From: Phycocordibacter sp964398865
Lineage (GTDB): Bacteria; Patescibacteriota; Minisyncoccia; Phycocordibacterales; Phycocordibacteraceae
Direction of reading: 5' to 3'
Assembly (NCBI GenBank): GCA_964398865.1
Contig: CAYNOO010000004.1
Coordinates: forward strand, 1-62,469
Length of the DNA: 62,469 nucleotides
Part shown: piece by piece, positions 50,673 through 58,585 of the stretch
How positions within the stretch are numbered: the first letter of the stretch is position 1
How the letters are laid out: each line of letters begins with the position of its first letter
Notes under the pieces: model-generated
What the model was told of the DNA's origin: nothing
The model's input: the letters and a program-made list of their open reading frames with translations, nothing else
Databases searched by the model: none
Program-made: the position numbers and the translations under genes

Positions 50673-51365
50673 TTATGAAAGAAAATTATCCATCAACGTG
50701 TAGCATTGCTCTTTCATCACTGGCTCGAGCGCCTTAGCATTCTTCAAAAGATTTTCTTCATCAAGATCAAAACCAGTCCGCGCCCATGAGTCTTCTGTCG
50801 CGATATCTCGTAAGAGCTCAGGCGTTATCTCTATGTGAAACTGCAGGCCATAGGCGTTACCTCGCGAAAACGCTTGGTTGGTGCAGAGAGGAGCAGAAGC
50901 CAGAAGCGAAGCGCCAGGTGGCAGGTCAAACGTGTCTCCATGCCATTGAAGTACTTGAAAATGCGGCGGAAATCCTTTGAAAAGCGGATGTTCTGCCCCT
51001 TCAGGGGTAAGTTCTATATCGTAGTAGCCAATCTCCTTGATGCATTCGCCTCCTTTCTTTAGAGGGTATACGCGCGCACCGAGCGCATGGGCAATGAGTT
51101 GCGCGCCTAAGCATATTCCCAAGATTGGAATATTTCCGATGTTCTCTTTTATAAGAGCAAGCTCATCGTCTTTTGAGGGGAATTCTTCATAGACACCCAT
51201 GGGACCGCCAAGAATTATCAAGGCATCATAAGAAGCTATCGGAGGCAGCATGTACGGCTCCCAAAGCTTGATGACATCCAAATCAAATCCCCGCTCATTG
51301 GCATACTCCGCGATACGACTTGAGTGCTCTCTTTCTATATGTTGCAGGGCGAGAAGTTTTTTCAT
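50673..51365 (-). CDS. Class I glutamine amidotransferase-like protein
   Basis: 230 aa. GMP-synthase-like GATase fold: ALIILGGPMGVYEE near 50, nucleophile in GICLGAQ (Cys near 88), and catalytic FHIEIT near 183. No synthetase domain. Placed between murD and murC. In other bacteria a GATase amidates lipid II (GatD), but partner MurT is not seen, so that is only a possibility. Could also be a gamma-glutamyl hydrolase-like enzyme. Confidence 0.82.
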   Translation of the reverse strand: MKKLLALQHIEREHSSRIAEYANERGFDLDVIKLWEPYMLPPIASYDALIILGGPMGVYEEFPSKDDELALIKENIGNIPILGICLGAQLIAHALGARVYPLKKGGECIKEIGYYDIELTPEGAEHPLFKGFPPHFQVLQWHGDTFDLPPGASLLASAPLCTNQAFSRGNAYGLQFHIEITPELLRDIATEDSWARTGFDLDEENLLKNAKALEPVMKEQCYTLMDNFLS

Positions 51366-51374
51366 ATTCAACGC

Positions 51375-52703
51375 TTATAGTTTATTCACCAATTCTACAA
51401 ACTGATCTCCCCTATCAAATTCATTCTTGAACATACCAAACGATGCGAATGCAGGACTGAAAAGAATCAAATCTCCTTCTACCGCAGACGCAAGCGCATC
51501 ATTGAGGGCATCTTGCAGGCGGTCATACACGGGCGCAGCACCAAAAGAAGTTACATGATCTTGGATAAACTTTTCAGTTCCGGACCCTGCAAGGAAAATT
51601 ACTTTCTTCGCGTACGCGGGGGTGAGCGATGCAAGCTCTTCCATGTTGAGTCCTTTATCCGCACCGCCCATGATGATGATGGCGCGAGAACCTGGGATGG
51701 CGCGAAATGCCGCTATGGTTGCTTCAGGTGTTGTCGCGGTCGTGTCGTTGTATATAGCAACACCCCTAATTTCTCGTACAAACTCGAGCCTGCCCGGAAC
51801 TGGCTTGAAGTGACTCGCCACTTCCTTTATTATCTCGTCATCAATACCAAGGACGCGTGCTGCTTCTATCGCACACACTGCATTTAGAAGATTGTGCACA
51901 CCTAAGATTTGGATTTCCCAACCTGCAGGAAAATTTCCAGGGTTCGCAACAATCACGCGCGAACGGATCTTATTGCGATACTTCTCTTTTATAAGGTCCA
52001 CAATCTCGCTTCCTATGATAAGCGTATCCTCAGGAGCTTGGTTGAGGAAAATCTGCGCCTTATCTTCCAAATACGCATCACTATCATTTTTATAGTAATT
52101 CATATGGTCAGACATGAAGGAAGTGAAGACCGCAAGGTTTGGACTTATGCCCGCTTCTCCAAACCCGTGGCACTGCCAGGAATCCAACTCCATGAGCGCA
52201 ATCGAGTCTTTCTTCACCTGCGGCAAAAGAGAAAGTGTTGAAACACCGCGCACGTTGCCACCCAAGATTACATCCATGCCAGCTCGCTGCATGATTTCAT
52301 TCAATAGATGCGTGACGGTTGATTTGCCGCGGGTACCGGTAACGCCAACTGAGGGAATCTGAGCAAGCTCCAAAAACCACGATGCACTCATCTTTATGGG
52401 TATGCCGTTCTTATGTGCCTCCTTTATATACATAGAGTCGAGAGGCACCCCTGCCGCCTTCAATATGAAATCCCTGTCTTGGAAGTCAGCAAGCTCATGA
52501 CCGCCAAGGCGGTACTGGATATTAGGAAAATGTTTCAGTTCATCGAGCGAAGCGCGCAACTCTGAGTCGCTCTTAAGGTCAGTCACGATGAGCTCCGCAC
52601 CCTGCTCTGCCAGGAATCTTGCATCCCCCACTCCTCGTCCCAAAAGACCCAACCCCATGAGGGTTATTCGCTTCCCTTTAAAAAATTCTGCCGACGAATC
52701 CAC
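51375..52703 (-). CDS. murD: UDP-N-acetylmuramoylalanine-D-glutamate ligase
   Basis: 442 aa. N-terminal ITLMGLGLLGRGVGDARFL, ATP-binding VGVTGTRGKSTVTHLL near 115, YNDTTATTPEATIAAF near 320 and GGADKGLNMEEL near 347. Adds D-Glu to the peptidoglycan precursor. Confidence 0.92.
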   Translation of the reverse strand: MDSSAEFFKGKRITLMGLGLLGRGVGDARFLAEQGAELIVTDLKSDSELRASLDELKHFPNIQYRLGGHELADFQDRDFILKAAGVPLDSMYIKEAHKNGIPIKMSASWFLELAQIPSVGVTGTRGKSTVTHLLNEIMQRAGMDVILGGNVRGVSTLSLLPQVKKDSIALMELDSWQCHGFGEAGISPNLAVFTSFMSDHMNYYKNDSDAYLEDKAQIFLNQAPEDTLIIGSEIVDLIKEKYRNKIRSRVIVANPGNFPAGWEIQILGVHNLLNAVCAIEAARVLGIDDEIIKEVASHFKPVPGRLEFVREIRGVAIYNDTTATTPEATIAAFRAIPGSRAIIIMGGADKGLNMEELASLTPAYAKKVIFLAGSGTEKFIQDHVTSFGAAPVYDRLQDALNDALASAVEGDLILFSPAFASFGMFKNEFDRGDQFVELVNKL

Positions 52704-52762
52704 TGCGGTGCATTGTACTATTAATGACCCTCATTAGGTGCTACTCTTGCGGTACCAGATTA

Positions 52763-52790
52763 TTGACATTCTGGTAGGTTTCTTTAGAAT
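52763..52790 (+). promoter_or_regulatory. Promoter of the polyamine operon
   Basis: -35 TTGACA (52763-52768), 16-bp spacer, -10 TAGAAT (52785-52790). Predicted start about 52797, leaving a very short untranslated leader before the ATG at 52812. Confidence 0.75.
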
Positions 52791-52811
52791 AACGCGCTCT
52801 AGAAGAATCAA

Positions 52812-54191
52812 ATGCCTCGATCAAAGAAAAACTATAAGCGATTCTGGAAACTCGGCCAGGACGAGTACAACACGCAATACTTCGACATCACTCCCGAGGG
52901 AGATTTGATGGTGAAGGAAGGCAACTATCAATACAACATCCACAACCTCATCAAGAAGTACGGGTCCCCTCTTGAGGTGGTATTCCCATTCATCCTTGAA
53001 AATCGTGTTCGCAACCTCATAGACATCTTTGACGCGTACATAAAGTTGTATGGCTATAAGGGTAAGTTCTACTACCACTACGCAATGAAAGTGAACCAGA
53101 ATAAGGAATTCGTCCTGCCGGTCGTTTCCGAAGGCGGGCACTTCGACGTTGCATCGGTCAACGAGTTGTGGCTCGTAAAGAAGATGCTCTTAGAGCAGAA
53201 ATTCAATCCTAAGATTCGCGTCATCTGCAATGGTCCAAAAACTGAAGCCTACATCACCCTTATCGAAGAGTTGAAGAGCAAAGGACTCACCGTCATCCCT
53301 ATCATCGAAGACTACAACGAGCTCGAGCGATTCAAAAACTTCAAAGGTGAAACCGGGATTCGTCTCAACATGAATATCCGTGTGCAGTCGCACTGGGATA
53401 AGCGTTTTAATCGCTACGGCTTCCGTGAGGATGAAATAGTGAAGCTTGGAAAAATTAGGAACTTGAGCGTTCTTCACTACCATATCTCATCTCAACTAGA
53501 GAAAGTAGATGGGCTCGTGGAACCATTGAAGCGCGCGCTCGAAATTTATGAAAAACTTCGCGAGAAAAATCCAGGGCTCGACACTATCGACATGGGCGGC
53601 GGGGCTGGTGTCCCTTACGAGAAGAAGGGCAAGTTCTATACAGGCAAATCAGCGATAAATAAGATAGTGCGTACTGCTAAGAACTACTGTGATAAAGCGG
53701 GCATCAGGCATCCAAACCTCATTGTTGAATGGGGACGCTATGTCGCCGCTCCCGCACAATTAACGCTCTACAAGATATTGACCGAGAAGAGTGTGAGTGA
53801 AGAAGGCGCGCGCAAGTGGTACATCATCGACGGCAGCTTCATGAACGATCTTTTGGACACCTGGGCTTTGAAGCAGAAATGGCACGTCACGCCTGCTAAC
53901 AACATGAAGAATAGAAAGCTGCAGCGTATTTGGTTTGCAGGCTCCTCGTGTGACTCTGATGATAAATACACGGCAGGAGGCGGAAATATCAGCATGCCTC
54001 GCCTTGAAGACTTGGAGACCAATGACCATCAGTATGTTGCCTTCTATGACACGGGGGCATACCAAGACGCGCTCGCTTCACACCACTGCCTACTCTCCTC
54101 ACCAGCAAAGATCATCTGCCAGGACGGTGAGATAAAATTGGCACGCAGACGCGAGACATCAGAAGATGTCGGGAAACAATTCGGCTGGTAG
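52812..54191 (+). CDS. speA: Biosynthetic arginine decarboxylase, short form
   Basis: 459 aa versus about 630 in E. coli SpeA. PLP enzyme of the alanine-racemase fold: PLP Lys in YHYAMKVNQ near 97, HYHISSQ near 219, GGGAGVPYE near 256, and the substrate-carboxylate/dimer Cys in FAGSSCDSDDKY near 379. Makes agmatine, the substrate of aguA at the end of the operon. It lacks a large part of the extra domains of the classic enzyme. Diaminopimelate decarboxylase-type function is less likely given the neighbours. Confidence 0.85.
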   Translation: MPRSKKNYKRFWKLGQDEYNTQYFDITPEGDLMVKEGNYQYNIHNLIKKYGSPLEVVFPFILENRVRNLIDIFDAYIKLYGYKGKFYYHYAMKVNQNKEFVLPVVSEGGHFDVASVNELWLVKKMLLEQKFNPKIRVICNGPKTEAYITLIEELKSKGLTVIPIIEDYNELERFKNFKGETGIRLNMNIRVQSHWDKRFNRYGFREDEIVKLGKIRNLSVLHYHISSQLEKVDGLVEPLKRALEIYEKLREKNPGLDTIDMGGGAGVPYEKKGKFYTGKSAINKIVRTAKNYCDKAGIRHPNLIVEWGRYVAAPAQLTLYKILTEKSVSEEGARKWYIIDGSFMNDLLDTWALKQKWHVTPANNMKNRKLQRIWFAGSSCDSDDKYTAGGGNISMPRLEDLETNDHQYVAFYDTGAYQDALASHHCLLSSPAKIICQDGEIKLARRRETSEDVGKQFGW

Positions 54192-54205
54192 CGGGGCGCT
54201 CGCGC

Positions 54206-54317
54206 CTGCTTTCTGGAATCTCAAAACCTGTCCAGCGACAGGCTTTGTTCGTCCTCGGCGCAGTTTCGCTGAAACAGCGAACCATGCAACTGCGCCTGCG
54301 AATGTTCCAGAAAGCAG
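54206..54317 (+). ncRNA. Structured RNA between speA and the DHS-like gene
   Basis: Perfect 13-bp outer stem CTGCTTTCTGGAA (54206-54218) / TTCCAGAAAGCAG (54305-54317). Inside lie CCTGTC/GACAGG with a 4-nt loop (54227-54242), GGCGCAGTT/AACTGCGCC (54257-54265 and 54288-54296), and a mutually exclusive TTCGCTG/CAGCGAA hairpin (54265-54281). The alternative pairings make a switch plausible. No coding potential. Confidence 0.6.
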
Positions 54318-54397
54318 ACACTCGCTTTTAAGGTGTCTTTTGAAACGACTCTCTTGATATGCATATTTTTGGCTCATTTTGATATAGTATGGAAGAT

Positions 54398-55405
54398 ATG
54401 AAAAAAGCACCGGGAAAGAAAAAAGTAACAAAAAAGACCGGACCCATTCGGGCATTCATTGATCATAATTATCGGCACTTCAACGCAGCGGCTTTGAGGG
54501 ATGCAGCCATCGGATACGAGAAGCACATTGATGCAGGAGGAAAGATGATGGTCACCTTGGCTGGCGCGATGAGCACAGCGGAACTTGGCATCTCGCTTGC
54601 GGAGATGATTCGGAAAGGTAAAGTAGACATCATTTCATGCACGGGAGCTAACCTTGAAGAAGACTTGATGAATTTGGTTGCGCACAGTCACTACAAGCGC
54701 GTTCCTCATTACCGAGACCTTAGTCCCGAAGACGAGCGCGACCTTTTGGATAACCATTACAATCGCGTTACCGACACCTGCATCCCTGAAGAAGAAGCAT
54801 TCAGAAGACTTCAGAAACATATATTCAAACTTTGGAAGAAGGCGGACGATGCGGGCAAGCGATTCTTGCCTCACGAATACATGTACCAGCTCATCAAAAG
54901 CGGTGTTTTAAAGCAATACTACGAGATTGATCCGCAAGATAGCTGGATGATAGCTGCTGCTGAGAAAAATATTCCCATCGTGGTGGGCGGCTGGGAAGAC
55001 AGCACTATGGGCAATATCTTCGCCTCCTACGTCATCAAGAAGGAACTCAAAGCTTCAACGATGAAAAGCGGCATTGAGTACATGATTTACCTTACTGAGT
55101 GGTACCGAAAGAACTCCGGCGGCAAAGGTGTTGGATTCTTCCAGATAGGTGGTGGTATAGCTGGCGACTTCCCTATCTGTGTTGTGCCTATGATGTACCA
55201 GGATTTGGAATGGCACGACGTACCATTCTGGAGTTACTTCTGTCAGATAAGCGATTCCACCACCTCATACGGCTCCTATTCGGGCGCGGTACCTAATGAA
55301 AAAATAACGTGGGGCAAGTTGGATATAGATACCCCCAAATACATCATTGAATCCGACGCGACAATTGTCGCGCCGCTTATCTTCTCGTATATCCTCGGAA
55401 AATGA
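54398..55405 (+). CDS. Deoxyhypusine-synthase-family protein
   Basis: 335 aa from the Met of MKKAPGKKK; a TATAGT box directly overlaps the alternative start at 54389, so the later one fits better. The NAD-binding DHS fold is recognisable (LAGAMSTAELGISLAEMIRKGKVD near 48-71, CTGANLEEDLMNL near 76) and the active-site Lys is kept in ITWGKLD near 307. Bacteria lack the eIF5A substrate of DHS, so a small polyamine acceptor is expected; the operon supplies agmatine and putrescine. Homospermidine-type aminobutyl transfer is an inference. Confidence 0.82.
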   Translation: MKKAPGKKKVTKKTGPIRAFIDHNYRHFNAAALRDAAIGYEKHIDAGGKMMVTLAGAMSTAELGISLAEMIRKGKVDIISCTGANLEEDLMNLVAHSHYKRVPHYRDLSPEDERDLLDNHYNRVTDTCIPEEEAFRRLQKHIFKLWKKADDAGKRFLPHEYMYQLIKSGVLKQYYEIDPQDSWMIAAAEKNIPIVVGGWEDSTMGNIFASYVIKKELKASTMKSGIEYMIYLTEWYRKNSGGKGVGFFQIGGGIAGDFPICVVPMMYQDLEWHDVPFWSYFCQISDSTTSYGSYSGAVPNEKITWGKLDIDTPKYIIESDATIVAPLIFSYILGK

Positions 55406-56256
55406 AAAAGAAAGTCACTGTTGCCGCGATACAAAGCAAGGTCTCTAAGGACGAACACGCGAACCTGAAACATACGCTCGCGCTCGTTCGCCGTGCCGCA
55501 AAGAAGGGCGCGAAGATAATCTCGCTTCAGGAGCTGTATCGGACGACATACTTCCCCCAGTATAAGAAGCAGGCCTTCGATAAATACTCAGAGACGATTC
55601 CTGGGGAGTCCACCAAAGCTTTCAGCGCGCTCGCGAAAGAGCTCGGGGTCATCATCATCGTTCCTTTGTTTGAGAAAGCGAAAGACGACCACTACTATAA
55701 TTCAGCCGTCGTCATCGACCACACCGGAAAGCTCCTGCCGACATACCGCAAGATTCATATTCCGCAGGATGCCTTATTTTATGAAAAGAATTACTTCAAA
55801 GAAAGTACCGACGGCTATAAAATCTACAAGACAAAATTTGGCACCTTCGCCGTTCTCATCTGCTATGACCAGTGGTTTCCTGAGGCTGCGCGCATGGCGA
55901 CCTTGGCGGGCGCTGACATCATCTTCTACCCCACCGCCATCGGGTATGTGCGCGGATACAATTCACCTGACGGCGATTGGCACGACGCGTGGGAAACAAT
56001 CATGCGTGGACACGCTATCGCAAACGGCGTTCATATTGTTGCAATCAATCGCACGGGGCGTGAAGATAAACTGAATTTCTGGGGGCAATCATTTGCCTGT
56101 GACTCATTCGGCAAGGTTCTGAAGCGCGCCAGTGCTACCAAAGAAGAGGTGCTCGTTGCAACGCTCGACCTCAGTCACAACAAACGCATTCGTGAGGGGT
56201 GGGGATTTTTCCGTAATCGCCGTCCAGAAACGTATAAATTTGATCCGACTACGTAA
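55402..56256 (+). CDS. aguB: N-carbamoylputrescine amidase (nitrilase family)
   Basis: 284 aa. Catalytic triad Glu in ISLQELY (near 43), Lys in YRKIHIP (near 116) and Cys in VLICYDQWFPE (near 155). Hydrolyses N-carbamoylputrescine to putrescine. It overlaps the DHS-like stop by 4 bp (ATGA), so the two are coupled, and aguA follows 2 bp later. Confidence 0.92.
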   Translation: MKKKVTVAAIQSKVSKDEHANLKHTLALVRRAAKKGAKIISLQELYRTTYFPQYKKQAFDKYSETIPGESTKAFSALAKELGVIIIVPLFEKAKDDHYYNSAVVIDHTGKLLPTYRKIHIPQDALFYEKNYFKESTDGYKIYKTKFGTFAVLICYDQWFPEAARMATLAGADIIFYPTAIGYVRGYNSPDGDWHDAWETIMRGHAIANGVHIVAINRTGREDKLNFWGQSFACDSFGKVLKRASATKEEVLVATLDLSHNKRIREGWGFFRNRRPETYKFDPTT

Positions 56257-56258
56257 CA

Positions 56259-57293
56259 ATGCAAACACCAAAAGAGTTAGGTTTTTCAATGCCCGCGGAG
56301 TGGGAAAGGCACACGGCAGTCTGGCTCTCGTGGCCTCACGACACCACCTCATTCCCCCACCTCAAAGAAGCAGAAGAGTCTTTTGCTGAATTTATAAAAG
56401 AGATTTCCACTTCAGAAAAAGTAGAGCTCCAGGTCTTGAATGAAGTGATGCTCGACCACGTAACTGAAATACTTGAGGCGCGAGGTGTTGATATGAGCAG
56501 AATCACCTTTCATCCGGCTAATTACGCGGATATATGGTTTCGCGACTATGGTCCCTTGTTCATCGTGAACCGCGAGACGAAGGAGCTCGCGATGACAAAG
56601 TGGATTTTCAATGCCTGGGGCGATAAGTACCAAACACTACTTAAAGACAACGCCACACCTCATCGGATGAATGAGGCAATGAAGCTCAAAGTATTCGAGC
56701 CCGGAATCGTGATGGAGGGCGGCTCTATAGAGGTGAATGGAAAAGGTACCTTAATGACAACGGAGCAGTGTCTCTTAAATAAGAACCGAAATCCGGAACT
56801 CTCTCGGGAGCAGATCGAAGCTTCACTCCGTGATTACTTAGGTGTACGGCATTTCGTCTGGCTTAAAGAAGGAATAGAGGGAGATGATACCGATGGACAC
56901 ATAGACGACATCGCGCGCTTCGTGAACGACACGACAGTCTTATGCGCCTACGAAGAAGATACGACGAGTGCAGACTATGCGACTTTGAAAGAAAATTTTC
57001 AGATTCTACAGCGCTCTGTCGACCAGAGCGGTACGCCACTTACTGTCATTAAGCTTCCAACGCCTGGGGCAATCTCCGCTCACAAGGAGCGTTTGCCCGC
57101 AAGCTACGCAAACTTTTATATTGGCAATACGAAAGTGTTGGTGCCCATCTTCGGCACACTCAACGACCAAAAAGCTTTAGGCATTATTCAGTCGGTTTTC
57201 CCTGACCGGAAAGTAATCGGCATCGATGCAACTTACCTTGTATACGGCATGGGCACTTTCCACTGTATGAGCCAGCAGCAACCGGAGGTTTAA
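56259..57293 (+). CDS. aguA: Agmatine deiminase
   Basis: 344 aa. Agmatine to N-carbamoylputrescine plus ammonia. N-terminal MPAEWERHTAVWLSWPHD, WFRDYGPLF near 92, GDDTDGHIDDIARFV with catalytic Asp/His near 210, and the nucleophile Cys in MGTFHCMS near 338. Confidence 0.95.
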   Translation: MQTPKELGFSMPAEWERHTAVWLSWPHDTTSFPHLKEAEESFAEFIKEISTSEKVELQVLNEVMLDHVTEILEARGVDMSRITFHPANYADIWFRDYGPLFIVNRETKELAMTKWIFNAWGDKYQTLLKDNATPHRMNEAMKLKVFEPGIVMEGGSIEVNGKGTLMTTEQCLLNKNRNPELSREQIEASLRDYLGVRHFVWLKEGIEGDDTDGHIDDIARFVNDTTVLCAYEEDTTSADYATLKENFQILQRSVDQSGTPLTVIKLPTPGAISAHKERLPASYANFYIGNTKVLVPIFGTLNDQKALGIIQSVFPDRKVIGIDATYLVYGMGTFHCMSQQQPEV

Positions 57294-57321
57294 CCGTCGC
57301 AAAGTTCCTTATTTTTGTTCG

Positions 57322-57339
57322 GTCGCACAGAAGTGCGAC
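57322..57339 (-). terminator. Hairpin 3' of tRNA-Leu
   Basis: GTCGCAC-AGAA-GTGCGAC, 7-bp stem, followed on the minus strand by CGAACAAAAATAA. A weak terminator candidate; an adjacent GAAACA/TGTTTC stem lies beside the tRNA. Confidence 0.4.
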
Positions 57340-57376
57340 ACCCTACGAAACATACTCACTACGTTCGTTGTTTCTG

Positions 57377-57458
57377 TGGGCGCGGGGAGACTCGAACTCC
57401 CAACCCTTGCAGGATACGCTTCTGAGGCGTACGCGTATACCAGTTCCGCCACGCGCCC
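57377..57458 (-). tRNA. tRNA-Leu (CAG)
   Basis: 82 nt with long variable arm. Acceptor GGGCGCG/CGCGCCC, anticodon loop CTCAGAA (CAG), T-loop TTCGAGT, discriminator A. A TATAGT box lies 10 bp before the 5' end. Confidence 0.94.
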
Positions 57459-57499
57459 TTGAACGGAGACTATAACAAATTAAGGATTTCTTTGCTGCT

Positions 57500-58582
57500 C
57501 TAGATTGATTCAAGTGCTTTGCACAACCTTTCAAATTCTTCTTCGGAGTGAGCTGGAAAATTTCCGATGCGAATATGATTTTCTTTGTGGAATCCGTAGC
57601 CCGAGCTCACTACTATTCCCCTCTCCTTAAGGGCTTGGATTACCGGAAGCGATCCTCCTTTTACAGTAGCTACAAGCGTGGTGACTGAGCGAGCACTAGG
57701 GTCTTGGACGAACGGATTTAAAACAGAGCTTTCCTCAAACAAATTGTAGAGCTGCCCCGCGCGCACCTTAGTGGTACTTCGCAACTCTTGGATTTCTTCT
57801 GCCATCTCGCCGGCAACTTTCATAAGAAGATAGAGCCCAAGAACATTTGGCGTCTCCGGAGTTTGATTGCGCTCCGCATATTTCTTAAGCTCAAGGAAAC
57901 TATGAAAACTGCCTATTGATGTCTTGGCAGAGAGATCTTCCGCTTTTGCAAGCGCCCGAGGGCTCACGATCAATGCGCCTAAGCCCGCCGGCAGACCGAA
58001 GCATTTTTGGACTGAAAAGAACGCGCAATCGATATCCTTGAACTCAACTTCAGCGATGGGGGCTGAGGAAACGATATCTACCCCGATGAGCACGTCCGGA
58101 TACTTAGCGCGAAGCATTTCTATGGCTGAAGGACGGATTGCACTACCCATGCTCGTTTCATTCTGGGTAACACAGATTATTTCTGCTGCATCAGAAAAAG
58201 AAACATTCTGTAAATCAGGAACTGCCCCATCAGCTGCTGTGAGTGTCTCAGTCTTCCTACCTAATTCTTTACTTATGACCTCCCATCGCTTAGAGAAAGC
58301 TCCATATACAATATGAGCGCTCGTCTCACGAACGATATTCTCAATAATACGCTCCATCCCTTCCGTACCAGAAGACAGAAAAAAAATCTCATAATCGGCA
58401 GGGACACCAAGGAGTTTCCTCAAGGACACAATGGTAGCAGCGACTATGTCTTGAAAACCTTTACTGCGGTGCGAGATAGATGGAATGCCAAGCGAAAACG
58501 CTTCTGCTACATATCCAGATACGGATGGAAAGAGCGCGGAAGGACCGACAGTCCAGATATCAGATGTGGATTCACTTGGCAT
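57500..58582 (-). CDS. serC: Phosphoserine aminotransferase-like class V aminotransferase
   Basis: 360 aa. Fold-type I PLP enzyme with PLP Lys in FSVQKCFGLPAG (Lys193). Family blocks: TVGPSALFPSV at the start, FLSSGTEGMERIIENI near 68, and VTQNETSMG near 138. 3 bp from the SerB-SerA fusion, so it most likely converts 3-phosphohydroxypyruvate to phosphoserine. Alanine-glyoxylate aminotransferase would be the alternative by sequence alone. Confidence 0.85.
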   Translation of the reverse strand: MPSESTSDIWTVGPSALFPSVSGYVAEAFSLGIPSISHRSKGFQDIVAATIVSLRKLLGVPADYEIFFLSSGTEGMERIIENIVRETSAHIVYGAFSKRWEVISKELGRKTETLTAADGAVPDLQNVSFSDAAEIICVTQNETSMGSAIRPSAIEMLRAKYPDVLIGVDIVSSAPIAEVEFKDIDCAFFSVQKCFGLPAGLGALIVSPRALAKAEDLSAKTSIGSFHSFLELKKYAERNQTPETPNVLGLYLLMKVAGEMAEEIQELRSTTKVRAGQLYNLFEESSVLNPFVQDPSARSVTTLVATVKGGSLPVIQALKERGIVVSSGYGFHKENHIRIGNFPAHSEEEFERLCKALESI

Positions 58583-58585
58583 ACA

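Noticed and set aside
57343..57534. ORF across tRNA-Leu
   Set aside because: It is a translation of the tRNA and its flanking hairpins.
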